From Prorocentrum cordatum (taxonomy: Eukaryota; Sar; Dinophyceae; Prorocentrales; Prorocentraceae): a DNA stretch of 64,000 nucleotides. A program made the translations under genes and the position numbers. Location: NCBI GenBank assembly GCA_963575745.1, contig CAUYUJ010013869.1, positions 200,001 to 264,000 on the forward strand, in the 5' to 3' direction. Shown here one piece after another: positions 54,866 through 64,000 of the stretch (position 1 is the first letter of the stretch; each line of letters starts with the position of its first letter). The notes beneath the pieces were generated by a model. That model ran no database searches and was not told the origin of the DNA. It was given only the letters and a program-made list of their open reading frames with translations.

Positions 54866-54990
54866 AACATATCCCTACCCCTATGTTCGGCATCGCCCCA
54901 TCACGACGGCGATCTTGGGGATGCACCCTCAGTTTCTGAGGGTGCAGCCCTGAGATTGTCATCGCCTCTTGGCGTGTCAATCTCAGGGAT
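54866..54990 (+). repeat. Dispersed repeat R7 with two adjacent hairpins
   Basis: The first hairpin has an 11-bp stem and a 3-base loop: TGCACCCTCAG (54922-54932), TTT, CTGAGGGTGCA (54936-54946). The second has an 11-bp stem: CCCTGAGATTG (54948-54958) and CAATCTCAGGG (54978-54988). Its relative on the other strand is at 49785-49910. Confidence 0.65.
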
Positions 54991-55019
54991 ACAGGGCAGT
55001 GTTCACTACACAGGATTTT

Positions 55020-55157
55020 TAAGAATATAGGATTTTAATACATGGTTAATATATGAGTAAATGTATGCATGAATTCATCGTTGTTTTTAATACTACATCC
55101 CTGCATGTTTCATACATGATCCGCATGCGGAGCATGCATTCAAAACGGCGCTGTAGG
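55020..55157 (+). repeat. Dispersed repeat R6, copy 2
   Basis: Collinear with 48345-48512: AATACATGGTTAATATATGA, TGTATGCATGAATTCATC, GTTTTTAATACTACATCCC, CATGATCCGCATGCGGAGCA. The R7 and R6 copies adjoin each other here, whereas near 48-50 kb they are about 1.3 kb apart and in opposite orientation. Confidence 0.7.
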
Positions 55158-55354
55158 GATAAGTTCGAGGCCGGTGACCGTCTGAGTCGTGCAGAGGACA
55201 TCGCCCTCGGGCCGCCCAGCGCGACGCGGGCGCGCCGGCAAAGCTTCCGCTGTGCCGGGGAACCGCCGCGGCGAGGGCGCGGGGGCGGCGCGCGCCGAGC
55301 CGGGGCAGGCAGACTACTGGCTCGCGCGCGGGGGCGCGCGGGGGAGGAGGCAGG

Positions 55355-55645
55355 AGAGATGAGGCAGGAGGGAGGAGGCAGGAGGAAGGAGGCAGGCGGG
55401 AGGAGGCAGGCGGGAGAAGGGAGGAGGCAGGCGGGAGAAGGGAGGAGGAGGAGGAGGAGGAGGAGGAGGAGGAGGAGGAGGAGGAGGAGAGGAGGAGGAG
55501 AGGAGGAGGAGGAGGAGGAGGAGGAGGAGGAGGAGGAGGAGGAGGAGGAGGAGGAGGGAGGGAGGGAGGGAGGGAGGGAGGAGGGAGGTGGGAGGAGGGA
55601 GGAGAGAGGAGGAGGGAGGGGGGAGGAGGGATGGGGTAGGAGGGA
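55355..55645. repeat. (GGA)n polypurine tract
   Basis: A 290-bp tract of GGA, GGGA and GGCA units. It directly abuts the first recognisable LINE-2 coding sequence and may have grown at the element's truncated 5' junction. Confidence 0.9.
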
Positions 55646-56217
55646 GGAGCAGGCGGTGGAGCACGGTCCAGCAACGCGCTCGGGAAAGAGATCTTGCCAG
55701 GAAGCGGGACCCCACAGGGCCCAACCACAGGAGGCTCCAGAGGCTCATCGAGAAGGCCCTCGCCAACATTGAGTGGGAGTTTGACCTCACCACAGATCAG
55801 CCGTGGGAGCCCTGGGACAGTTTGCAGGAGCGGTCCAGCCAGCCTTTCCCGCTTCACGACCTGCTAGAGAGGCAGGTACAATATTTCGAGGCCCGCGCCC
55901 TGAAGCAGGCCCAAGACGGTTTCGCAGACTGGTCGGAGACCAGCATCAAGCGCGGCGGCGGCGCCGCCCACGCCTCCACCAGAGAGATGGAGGTCGAGCT
56001 TACTCCCGAGGAGGCCGATCACTTTGTCTTGGATGAGGAGGTCCTTATGGACCCAAGTGGCATCCTGGGGGCCAAAAGCAGCTTCTGGAAACAATACTTG
56101 GACCCTGAGAAGATACAGGCCACGACCCCATCTCAGCACCATGGATCCAGGATCAACGGGAGGAGGCGATGGAGGATAAGTCCCTGCAGGTCCCCTGGAC
56201 GGAGGAGGAGGTTTTGA
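55646..56217 (+). pseudogene. LINE-2 ORF2 linker before the reverse transcriptase
   Basis: The frame reads LARKRDPTGPNHRRLQRLIE and a charged linker through residues such as HDLLERQVQYFEARAL and EVDLTPEEADHFVLDE-like acidic stretches, ending in DPEKIQATTPSQHHGSR. This matches the region between endonuclease and reverse transcriptase in related LINEs. The endonuclease is absent, so the element is truncated at its 5' end. A one-base shift in the purine run near 56158-56165 moves the sense into the next frame. Confidence 0.6.
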
Positions 56218-57173
56218 AGGCGGCCAAAACTTTCCCAGGGCATTCAGCCACGGGCATGGACCATTGGCGAGCTCGCGATTGTGCTCGACTTCCAGCACCA
56301 GGGCTCACGGAGCTCACCAGTATGCTAAACTCCATCGAGATTAAGCAAGCGATGCCCGCCCAGTGCCTAGGCAACCTTGTGGCGCTTAAGCCGAAGACCG
56401 TGACGGCGGACAGGCCGATAACGCTCACCACTTCTCTCTACAGGCTGCTCATGAAGATGAGGAGGGGGGAGATCGGCAAGTGGGAGGCGGCCAAGGCAGG
56501 ACACTGGGACGCGGCAATCAAAGGCACGAGTTGTCTCTGAGCAGGTTTAATATCCGAGCTCTTTGCAGAGGTGGGAGCTGAGCTCAATATTAAGATAGTA
56601 GAAGGGCTCTTGGATCTTGACAAATTCTATGACACCATCCTCACCCACATTTTAGCCAGGAAAGCAAATGATATGGGATATCAAAATATATGTTTGAATC
56701 TCGGGATCATGACCCACTTAGCTGTACGGTACCACAGAGATAAGGGTTAGTGAACCGGGTGTAGTATTCTAGCTGGGTGCGGTCAGAGCGTGGCCTGGGC
56801 ACGAGTTCTTTTGCACGACCTCCTCCATCAGGCGCACCTCAGGTTCGATCGTCTCACCCTTCGGACATGGGATGACGACTTGCGCGCCCGCATGGTTGGC
56901 TCGTTCGATTCCCTGCTCAAGTCCTTCCCCGAGGCCATGAAGTATCTCAAAGCTGGGTTAGTAGATCTTGGGTGCAGGTTATCCCCCAAGTCGGCCCTCT
57001 TGTCGAATGACAAAGACATCAGGAACCAGGTCCAGGACTCCTGCAAGCTCCACGGGACCCCCCTGAAGACCAAGTTGGGCACCGGGGACTTAGGCTTGGA
57101 CTCCACCGTGGGCAAGCGTAGGTTCCTCAAAGTCCGCAAGGCTCGGCAGCGTCTGGGGGCTCAAGAGGCATAA
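56169..57173 (+). pseudogene. LINE-2 reverse transcriptase, interrupted
   Basis: All in one frame: PWTEEEVLKAAKTFPGHSAT (template-grip region), LVALKPKTVTADRPITL, then a TGA at 56538-56540. Motif A follows, LLDLDKFYDTI, with the sequence running on to TAG-TGA at 56748-56753. After those stops come SILAGCGQSVAWARV (motif B region) and motif C as TWDDDLRARMVG, with Asp codons at 56871-56879. Three stops make it non-functional. The middle Asp of WDDD replaces the usual Val. The frame ends at TAA 57171-57173, following a shift in a G-run near 57155. Confidence 0.75.
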
Positions 57174-57177
57174 TAAT

Positions 57178-57630
57178 ATCAAGAGGCTCCTGAAGGTGAA
57201 CGAGGGTGCTCATCGGTTGTATCGTGCAGGGGCCCAGCCACAGCTTCACTGGGGTCTCGAGGGCCATAGGGTCTCCCCTACTGGACTTCGCCAACACAGG
57301 AGGACAGCAGGAGCCGCATTGGGGACAAGTAAACCAGGTAGTTGTCTCACTGCGGGGCTCCACCAGTCGAAGTTGCCGCCAGAGGCCCTGAACCCCGTCA
57401 TCTTCCACCGCGTCAATATTTTCGAGATGTGGTTCGAGCTGGTCGCGATGGAGCCGCACCTCAGAAATGGCATCGCGGCAGCTTGGCCGAAGGTAGTTTC
57501 AAAGCTCCAGCGACCCAGACGATGGAACGAGCCGGATCCAGCTTGGGCTTGGACGAGCCCCACCAGCGAAGATTTTCAAGTCAGGCCCGATAACGTCCAC
57601 GAGCAGGATTATTTCATGTGCAGATTCTAA
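57178..57630 (+). pseudogene. LINE-2 region between reverse transcriptase and RNase H
   Basis: The sense frame resumes with NNIKRLLKVNEGAHRLYRAG and continues to a TAA at 57628-57630. It contains VIFHRVNIFEMWFELVAMEP, a helical connection of the type seen before the zinc knuckle in these proteins. The next frame part is in the same phase, so only the one stop separates them. Confidence 0.6.
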
Positions 57631-57687
57631 CAGTGTCTCCAGCACAGGGTATGGAGTGGGGCACAAGGGGGCCATGCAGCAGGAGGA

Positions 57688-58536
57688 GTGCAGGATGGAG
57701 TTGACATTAAGAGTTCACGTTGGCAGATCGAGGGATTGTACGGCGATGAGCAGAAGAACCTCGCGAAGGCGCTCAAGGCAGTTTGTGTGTGCTCAGCCTG
57801 GAGTCCCAGGCGCCGCTTCGAGGCAGGCTTAGGCGACGACTCGGTCTGCCCGTTGTGCGGGGAGCGCCACTGCGACGACTTTCACAAGTTCTGGGGATGC
57901 CCTCTACTCTTCCAGGCCGAATATCCTCTCATCCAGGCTACCGATGGTCTCGTGGAGACCGCGCAAGGGGACGACCAGCCAGCATGTCTATGGCTCCGAG
58001 GGCTCATTCCAGCAGGCCTCGCTCCGAAGGCAGCAGAAGACACCACCCCCAAGCACCCCGCCCTAGTTGGGACTGGCGCCTTCCTGAATCCTCCAGAGCC
58101 GAGGGGCGGTTGGCGCCTCGGCTCCGTGGATGGTTCAGGGGGCGCTTTCTTGTCCGATCCCCGCCGCAGGCGAGTAGGATGGGGTGCAGGGGTTTGGGTC
58201 GAAGATTTAAATCCCCTCGGCACTCTCCAAGGGAATGTCGTGGGGCTCCAGACAATCAATCGAGCGGAGCTCAAAGGGGACATAGAGCTCCTCAGGCACA
58301 CACAGGGGGACCTCATCGTGGTCACTGACTCCGCCTACCTGATCCGTGGGCACCACAGGGGTCCCCGTAGGAGAGCTCGCTCCAATCGTAGGCTCTGGCT
58401 CGAGTACTGGCGTTTTCTAGGGGCTCAAGTGGACCAAGTTAGGTACCTCAAGGTGACAAGCCATGCCACGGACCCACAGGTCCGAGCCCGTTTTCCCGCC
58501 TGGGCCTTGTTCGTTAATAATAAGGCTGACGAATAA
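57688..58536 (+). CDS. LINE-2 zinc knuckle and RNase H domain (open frame)
   Basis: A 282-codon frame. CPLCGERHCDDFHKFWGCP near 57847 is a zinc knuckle of C-x2-C ... H-x4-C type. The RNase H domain spans about 58110-58530 and keeps every catalytic residue: Asp in SVDGSGG (58129), Glu in NRAELKGD (58267), Asp in VTDSAYL (58327), His in VTSHAT (58462) and Asp in NNKADE (58528). The enzyme would remove RNA from the RNA:DNA hybrid after reverse transcription. It is the only long LINE-2 piece without a lesion. It probably has no promoter or start of its own. Confidence 0.75.
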   Translation: MQDGVDIKSSRWQIEGLYGDEQKNLAKALKAVCVCSAWSPRRRFEAGLGDDSVCPLCGERHCDDFHKFWGCPLLFQAEYPLIQATDGLVETAQGDDQPACLWLRGLIPAGLAPKAAEDTTPKHPALVGTGAFLNPPEPRGGWRLGSVDGSGGAFLSDPRRRRVGWGAGVWVEDLNPLGTLQGNVVGLQTINRAELKGDIELLRHTQGDLIVVTDSAYLIRGHHRGPRRRARSNRRLWLEYWRFLGAQVDQVRYLKVTSHATDPQVRARFPAWALFVNNKADE

Positions 58537-58926
58537 GGCTGTCGCCACCGCCGCCGTGCCCTAGGAGCTGGTCGATCGAGTGCTTGCAATGGACACGTTC
58601 GTCGAGCAGATCCGTGGGCGGTTGGCCGCAGTCCAGATGTTATGGTGGATCCACTTTCCAGTAGAGGAGGCTCCTGCTGGAACCTTAAGAGAGCTCAGCG
58701 GAAGGAGCGCAGCGATCAACCTTTCCGGCATCTTTTAGAGGTGACCTCCCATTGGCCCGAGGTCCGCGAGGACCAAGCTTCATGCGCCAGGTGCGGGAAG
58801 CAGACCCACTGGAGGTGCTGCGCCCGTTGGCTCCGCTCTCCCTGCACAGGCACGGGAGCAGCGAGTTCGTCTCAAGGCGCTGGGCGGGAGGCCGCTCGTG
58901 CCGATGCTGGAGGCCCCCCCGTCCAC
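58537..58926 (+). pseudogene. LINE-2 C-terminal zinc-finger remnant
   Basis: The same phase continues after the stop at 58534-58536. CARCGKQTHWRCC near 58785 is a possible zinc site, comparable in position with the one at the end of LINE-1. The frame runs out at the TIR element that starts at 58927. Confidence 0.5.
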
Positions 58927-59091
58927 TAGGGCTCCCAACTTCGCGCTTCGCGCTGCGCGAAGCGCGAATAACTTCGCGCTCTCGCGCCGCCCTCCCAAAG
59001 GGAGACTAGGAGGACGAGGAGGAGGGGGAGAAGGAACGAGGACCGCGAAGCGCGAAGCGCGAATAACTTCGCGCCCTCGAGGGAGCCCTTA
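58927..59091. mobile_element. GC-hairpin TIR element, copy 2
   Basis: The ends are TAGGGCTCCC and GGGAGCCCTTA. GTCCAC flanks it at 58921-58926 and 59092-59097, a candidate 6-bp target duplication. The interior matches 49224-49394, including the CTTCGCGCTTCGCGC hairpin block. It lies at the 3' end of LINE-2, so it inserted into or next to that element. Confidence 0.8.
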
Positions 59092-59097
59092 GTCCAC

Positions 59098-60765
59098 CCC
59101 AGCCACCGACCCCACCTTTCTGTGTGCCGTGGGGTCTTGTGGTGTCGGAGGTGTGGGTGCTGGCGGACCAGGGCCTCCAGGAAATTCAAAGAGCAGCGCA
59201 CCCCACCTCGCAACAGTCAAAGTGGGGGGCACGAGGCCTTTCTGAAGCTCACCAAGGAGCAGCTCCCCCCAGGCCTTAAAGAGTGACCCAGAGGGAGCTC
59301 GTGAGCCCCAGTAGTCCCCCTAGCGTGTAGGGATCGAGACTGTTCGAGGGGGCGCGCGCGCGGGAGGAGGGAGGAGGGAGGAGGGAGGAGGGAGGAGGGA
59401 GGAGGGACGAGGAGGAGGAGGAGAAGAAGAAGGATGTGAAGGAGGAAGAGAGGAAGGTACGACGTATAGAGAAGCTGGGAAGAAGCGGAAGTTGGAAGCC
59501 CAGTGGAAGTGGAAGTGGCCAGGGTGGGAACAACTGGCAGGGAGTAGAAAAAGACGCAGGGCAGTTGGAACGAAGTGGCCAGGGTGGGAAAAACTAGCGG
59601 GGGGTAAAACAAACGACGCAGAGCAGTTGGAATAAGGCCGCAGGGGCTGGACAAATCAGAAGGAAGCTGGCCAGGGCTGGAAAAGAGCAGCAGGACTGGC
59701 CCCAGCCACTCTTCCCAGCTTCCCTGCATGCATGCACGAGGAGGAGGAGGAGGAGGAGGAGGAGGAGGAGGAGGAGGAGGAGGAGGAGGAGGAGGAGGAG
59801 GAGGAGGACAACGGGGGAGGAAGCAGGCACGGCTCACGTGCCTGATTAATTGGCGTGCAACTTCCGCAGCCCCAGGAGATCCCCGGGTCCGGAGACCGGC
59901 CCGTGTGAGACGCAGACATCGACTGGGTCGAGCTCGTCTGGGCCCACCGGCCGAGTCCTGAACCAGGGGACCTCCTGGTTTAGGAGGCAACTGGTGGGGA
60001 GGTCCTGATTGCAGGGCTCGAGTTAAATAGTGTTTTCCGTTTTCGTTTTGTTTTCGTCATCCTTAGTTCTGTCTTCGCTCCACATTTGCTGCAAAACGAA
60101 GTCAAAGCGAAAACGGTCCACGAAATTGCCAAAACACCGCTTAGCTCGAGCCCTGCCTGACTGAGACGACCAAGGGCTACTGACCCCGATGAAGGGACTA
60201 TCAGGCCAGACTGGGCTCGAAAAGCCGCCAGATGGGGCCCGAATAAGACCGGACCCGGCTGGACGCGGCAGAGTCAGACGAGAGGCAATGCTACCAGCGC
60301 GGAAGCTGGGCTCTGAGTCACCCATGGCTTCGCGCACCGCGCCCCGCGACGCACGATCGCGGGGTCATCTTCGCGCCGCCGCGCCCGGCTCCCGAAGGAG
60401 GCCGCCTCTCCAGCACCACCCGCCATGCGCCAGGCGCGGCCAGTTTTTTCGCGCTTCTGCGGGTGACCCTATATGATTCGTCCCCCCGAGGAGCTGCAGC
60501 CTGCCCCGATGCATCGGGAGCCGCAGGAGCTGCAGCCTGCCCAATGATTCCCCCCCCTCGAGGAGCTGCATCCTGCCCTGATGGATCTGGTGCTGGGGGC
60601 CTGGAAAGGGGCACCAACGCCAGCACACGAGGTCGGGGATCTTCTGACCCGGGTCAATCCAGACCCGGGTCAGAGGGAACCCAAAAACTGCAATGCAGGA
60701 AAAAAAAATCCAGGCGAAGGACCCAACCATATGCAGTTGTGAGTACCGCAATTGTGAATATCTTT
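59098..60765. other. No gene seen; (GGA)n tracts
   Basis: GGGAGGA repeats occur at 59370-59425 and a (GGA)n run at 59739-59807. A GAGGAGCTGCAGCCTGCCCC unit repeats three times at about 60487-60575. No coding motif is recognised. Confidence 0.5.
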
Positions 60766-61812
60766 TTCGGTGGCGAGCCCTATGGGGCCACGAAACGTGT
60801 GAGGGGTGTGCCGATTTGGGTATGGCTGACGCATGCGGGCGGCGGCACTGGGGCCTTCGGTGGAGCTCACTATGGGGCCACGAAGCGCATGAGGGGTGTG
60901 CCGGAATGGGTTTGCGGGTCGCATGCGGGCGGCGGCACTGGGGCCTTCGGTGGAGCTCCCTACGGGAGCCACGAAACGTGTGAGGGGTGTGCCGAATTGG
61001 GTGTGGCTGACGCATGCGGGCGGCGGGCACAGGGGCCTTCGGTGGAGCTCCCTATGGGGCCACGAAACGTGTGAGGGGTGTGCCGAATTGGGTGTGGCTG
61101 ACGCATGCGGGCGGCGGCACTGGGGCCTTCGGTGGAGCTCCCTATGGGGCCACGAAACGTGTGAGGGGTGTGCCGAATTGGGTGCGGTGACGCATGCGGG
61201 CGGCGGCACTGGGGCCTTCGGTGGAGCTCCCTATGGGGCCACGAAACGTGTGAGGGGTGTGCCGAATTGGGTGTGGCTGACGCATGCGGGCGGCGGCACT
61301 GGGGCCTTCGGTGGAGCTCCCTATGGGGCCACGAAGCGTGTGAGGGGTGTGCCGAATGTGGGTGACGCATGCGGGCGGCAGCACTGGGGCCTTCGGCGGA
61401 GCTCTACTATGGGGCCACGAAACGTGTGAGGGGTGTGCCGAATTGTGTGTGGGTGACGCATGCAGGCGGCAGCACTGGGGCCTTCGGCGGAGCACTGGGC
61501 CACGAAACCTGTGCCGGTGGAATGGGAGCCACGAAACGTGTGAGGGGTGTGCCGAAATGGGTGTGGGTGACGCATGCGGGCGCGGGCACTGGGGCCTTCG
61601 GTGGAGCTCCCTATGGAGCCACGAAACGTGTGAGGGGTGTGCCGAAATGGGTGTGGGTGACGCATGCGGGCGCGGGCACTGGGGCCTTCGGTGGAGCTCC
61701 CTATGGAGCCACGAAACGTGTGAGGGGTGTGCCGAAATGGGTGTGGGTGACGCATGCGGGCGCGGGCACTGGGGCCTTCGGTGGAGCTCCCTATGGAGCC
61801 ACGAAACGGTGT
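60766..61812 (+). repeat. 90-bp satellite, about 11.5 units
   Basis: The unit includes GGAGCTCCCTATGGGGCCAC, GAAACGTGTGAGGGGTGTGC, CGAATTGGGTGTGGCTGACG and CATGCGGGCGGCGGCACTGG. Being 30 codons long it gives a regular plus-strand 30-residue repeat (GAPYGATKRVRGVPNWVWLT and ten more) and an open minus strand (RHTPHTFRGPIGSSTEGPSA). One-base changes in unit length break every frame somewhere. Some units near the end carry GGAGCC for GGGGCC and CGCGGGCACTGG, showing local homogenisation. Confidence 0.95.
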
Positions 61813-61824
61813 ACTGGGTGGGTG

Positions 61825-61922
61825 AAGAGGAGAGGAGGAGAGGAGGGGAGGAGAGGAGGAGAGGAGAGGAGAGGAGAGGAGAGGAGAGGAGAGGAGAGGA
61901 GAGGAGAGGAGAGGAGAGGAAC
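61825..61922. repeat. (GGAGA)n microsatellite
   Basis: About 95 bp of GGAGA directly adjoining the satellite. Confidence 0.95.
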
Positions 61923-62338
61923 GCGGGGCACCGTCTCTTCAAAACGAGGACCCAACACCACAGGATGGTTGGGAAAAAGCTGCAACGCAGGTCTTCGCAA
62001 ACCTGGGTCAGCCAATACGCGCGGCCGCCTCGCGGCCACGAGCGGCTCGCTCACCCGGGTCAGCCAGAGGGGGTCGTCGCAGGATCCTGCAGGATCTGGT
62101 GCCCGGGCTGACCCCCGTTTGCACTGACCCCCCGTCTCGAGGCTCCCGACGAGGGGCCGCCCCCGCTCCACCGGGGGAGGAGGGTCCCGGATGCTGGTGC
62201 CGGTGGCAATCCCTCGGCCGCCTGCGGATCGGCGGCCAGCCGGGGGAGGAGCGGTGAGAAGGAGACGGCACTCTCGGAAGGCTCGGAGGTCCCCCGGCCT
62301 GCCGAGAAGCCTTCTACGCCCTCCCCGAAGAGAGGGAA
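61923..62338. other. No gene seen
   Basis: GC-rich sequence with frames open on both strands as a result of composition. No motif is recognised. Confidence 0.4.
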
Positions 62339-62400
62339 ACCTTCTCAGAAGGCGCGATGGCTTCTGAGAAGTCCCGCCGCCTTCTGAGAAGGCCTCCTCC
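62339..62400. other. Three CTTCTSAGAAG near-palindromes
   Basis: CCTTCTCAGAAGG (62341-), GCTTCTGAGAAG and GCCTTCTGAGAAGGC occur within 60 bp. Each has arms of 5-7 bp around one central base. They resemble paired protein-binding half-sites or a local expansion of a short palindrome. Confidence 0.5.
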
Positions 62401-63075
62401 TTCTCACTCCCCGCCCTCGCCCGCCCTCGCTCGCCGCCGAGAGAAGCCCCAGCGCTACCACCGCCACCGAGATCGGGATCAGTTTCCCTCGCTGGAGGCG
62501 CTCGCCGATACTGGTGCTGGTGCCATCCTCTGGGCCTCAGATGGTGGGAGCTCACACCCTCGCGATCAGTCAGCGAAGGTCGCCGACCTGCGAGAAGCCG
62601 TCCACGCGCACGCACGCCCTGCTGTCATTCGCGCCTGGCTCGTCGGCGAAGCCGCGCAGGTTCAGGGGAGCCCGCTGCCCGGTGAACTCGGAGGCGAAGT
62701 TCGCGTGGGCGTCCTCTGTTTCTGGCTGCTCCCTCCCAGCAAACTGGCACATGGCATTCGAGTGTCCTCCTCCTCCTCCTCCTCCTCCTCCTCCTCCTCC
62801 TCCTCCTCCTCACCCTCTTCCTCCTCCTCCTTCCCCTCCCCTAATTAGCAGGCGCAGCTGCCGTCGACGCGGCGCGCCTCTAGTGTGAACAGTTTGGCAG
62901 CTCACGGTTTCAGCTTGCTTGCGCGCCGTCTGGAGGCAAGGCGTGTCTGAACTGAGCAGCAGTGCCCCTCCCCCCAAGGCGGTGGCATGACGAGGGTCGC
63001 TTCCGGTGTGATGTGAGGGCTACCGATGGGGGGGGGGGGCTGGCTCGGCGGAGGGGCCATTGACTTGGCCGCTGC
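62401..63075. other. No gene seen; (TCC)n tract at 62765-62845
   Basis: A (TCC)n tract and GC-rich unassigned sequence. A run of ten G lies near 63030. Confidence 0.45.
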
Positions 63076-63095
63076 ATCGGCGATACATCGCCGAT
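63076..63095. other. Perfect 9-bp palindromic hairpin
   Basis: ATCGGCGAT and ATCGCCGAT are exact inverted repeats separated by AC, with a further GAATCGGCGA copy of one arm directly downstream. Its role is unknown. Confidence 0.5.
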
Positions 63096-63653
63096 GAATC
63101 GGCGACGAACCCCTCGACAGTGAAACGGCAAACTCCCGGGCGAGGGGGAAAAGGGAACCCAAGCCCCGATGGGCGATGACCTGGAGACTGGGGATCGGCG
63201 CCTCCTCCCATGCGCTACGGCCCGTCCGCCGTTGCCCCTGCGGGCGCGGTCAAGTCGGGAATCTCTTGATTTTTTTGTGGTTTGCGGGTCGAGAGCTAAC
63301 CTCTTCCGGTTAAGAGCTACGCGGGCCGCGCAAAGCACTATGGGGAGACAGGGCGCAGGAACCTCTTGAAACAAACAATTCCGGAATGCATGGCGTGTAT
63401 ACGAGCGCCGCTTCCCAGTCCTGACGAACGACGCTGCAGCAAAGAAGCGGCCGGGTCGGTACGCCAAAGACGAGCCTCTCCGTGCGTCGAGGGCGGGGCA
63501 GAAACACGAGGAATCACCCCCATCCCTGTGCGCGCACCCTGGCAGTCTCCCCGCCCCAGTCACATCCCACCGCCCCATGCCGCGCGTCGCGTGCAAAAAT
63601 CATCGCCCCACCCACGACTAAAACCCTCGCCCGCCCCCAGGACATGTTGGGTC
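63096..63653. other. No gene seen
   Basis: Unique-looking GC-rich sequence with overlapping short frames and no motif. Confidence 0.4.
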
Positions 63654-63662
63654 TACTATCAT

Positions 63663-63839
63663 TATGTCGGGCGTGTCCCCCTACAAGGGGATTTTCGACG
63701 AAAAAGGAAACATGCCCCAAAAAGGTCAAACAATACTCCAAAAATGGTCCCCGGACCATTCTTGGACTATTTTTGACTATCTTTGGATTATTTTTATTTT
63801 CGCCGAACCCCCCTTTGTAAGGGGACACGCTCGACTTAA
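63663..63839. mobile_element. Palindromic TIR element, copy 2
   Basis: Nearly the whole element is one inverted repeat. The ends are GTCGGGCGTGTCCCCCTACA and TGTAAGGGGACACGCTCGAC, and the centre reads AATGGTCC-CC-GGACCATT. TACTATCA is shared by both flanks (from 63654 and from 63840), giving an 8-bp match or 9 bp with one mismatch, in line with the 9-bp duplication at 22916/23085. No coding sequence is present. The RNA or single strand would fold into a hairpin of about 75 pairs. Confidence 0.8.
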
Positions 63840-63849
63840 TACTATCAAG

Positions 63850-64000
63850 GCGCAGGGGCCGAACGCTCCTTCGTCTCGTCCTTGGCTGCATGGCCGAGGT
63901 GGGGTTTTCCGTGGCCCGGATGACTGCTGCTGCTGCTCGTTGCCGTCGTCGTCCTCGTCGCCTTCGACCATCCCGCGCCCCGCCCGCGCCCCACCCCGCG
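63850..64000 (+). repeat. Composite minisatellite family, third copy (cut by window end)
   Basis: The head GGGGCCGAACGCTCCTTCGT and CTTGGCTGCATGGCCGAGGT leads into a (CTG)n and GTCGTC stretch, then CCCGCGCCCCGCCCGCGCCC, where the CGCGACCCACC-like array begins. The array continues beyond the window. Confidence 0.6.

Noticed and set aside
1-64000. CRISPR array, tRNA, rRNA or bacterial operon
   Set aside because: The tandem arrays have no unique spacers of constant length. No tRNA fold with A and B boxes was found. Codon use and layout do not fit a prokaryote.

Overview
The window looks like nuclear intergenic DNA from a dinoflagellate or a similarly repeat-laden protist; I rate the dinoflagellate assignment at about 0.75. 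The grounds are a high but patchy GC content, several clusters of the short degenerate motif GCCCAAGAYGGCC, huge simple-sequence blocks, nested short transposons, and decayed non-LTR retrotransposons whose protein motifs (an AxE-type endonuclease, a GGTCIL-type strand, an xVDDLHM reverse-transcriptase box, an RNase H domain and C-terminal zinc fingers) resemble the LINE proteins common in dinoflagellate genomes. I found no convincing host protein gene, no tRNA, rRNA or spliced-leader gene, no CRISPR array and no bacterial-style operon. Most long open frames are by-products of biased or tandemly repeated DNA.

Layout. 1-3 kb: an (AGT)n block, then 12-bp and 21-bp tandem repeats. 4-7.5 kb: mostly unique sequence without a gene. 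7.5-20 kb: GCCCAAGAYGGCC clusters alternating with dispersed families (called R1, R2, R3 and R4 here), plus two copies of a 171-bp terminal-inverted-repeat (TIR) element with 5-bp target duplications. 20-28 kb: a composite minisatellite family (head, GTT run, CGCGACCCACC array, palindromic tail), a palindromic TIR element with a 9-bp target duplication, R3 and R4 copies and ~100-bp repeats. 30-35 kb: a broken minus-strand LINE (LINE-3), apparently interrupted by a 2.1-kb two-unit segmental duplication made of a hexanucleotide array and a 73-bp satellite. 36.9-44.0 kb: the best-preserved element, LINE-1, with a zinc-ribbon/coiled-coil ORF1 and an ORF2 carrying endonuclease, reverse transcriptase, RNase H and zinc fingers, broken by a few point lesions. 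44.5-55 kb: more TIR elements, paired dispersed repeats and a ~155-bp tandem family. 55.6-58.9 kb: LINE-2, truncated at its 5' end, with a broken reverse transcriptase but an intact RNase H frame. 60.7-61.8 kb: a 90-bp satellite. 63.6-64 kb: a second copy of the palindromic TIR element and the start of another composite minisatellite cut by the window end.

Functionally the window is a graveyard of mobile DNA. LINE-1 and LINE-2 would supply endonuclease, reverse transcriptase and RNase H for their own copying. The TIR elements encode nothing and would depend on transposases made elsewhere. The most informative observations are the TIR families with visible target-site duplications, the ~200-residue expansion inside the LINE-1 RNase H domain, and satellites that stay open in several reading frames. 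Names such as R1-R7 and LINE-1 to LINE-3 are labels for this window only.
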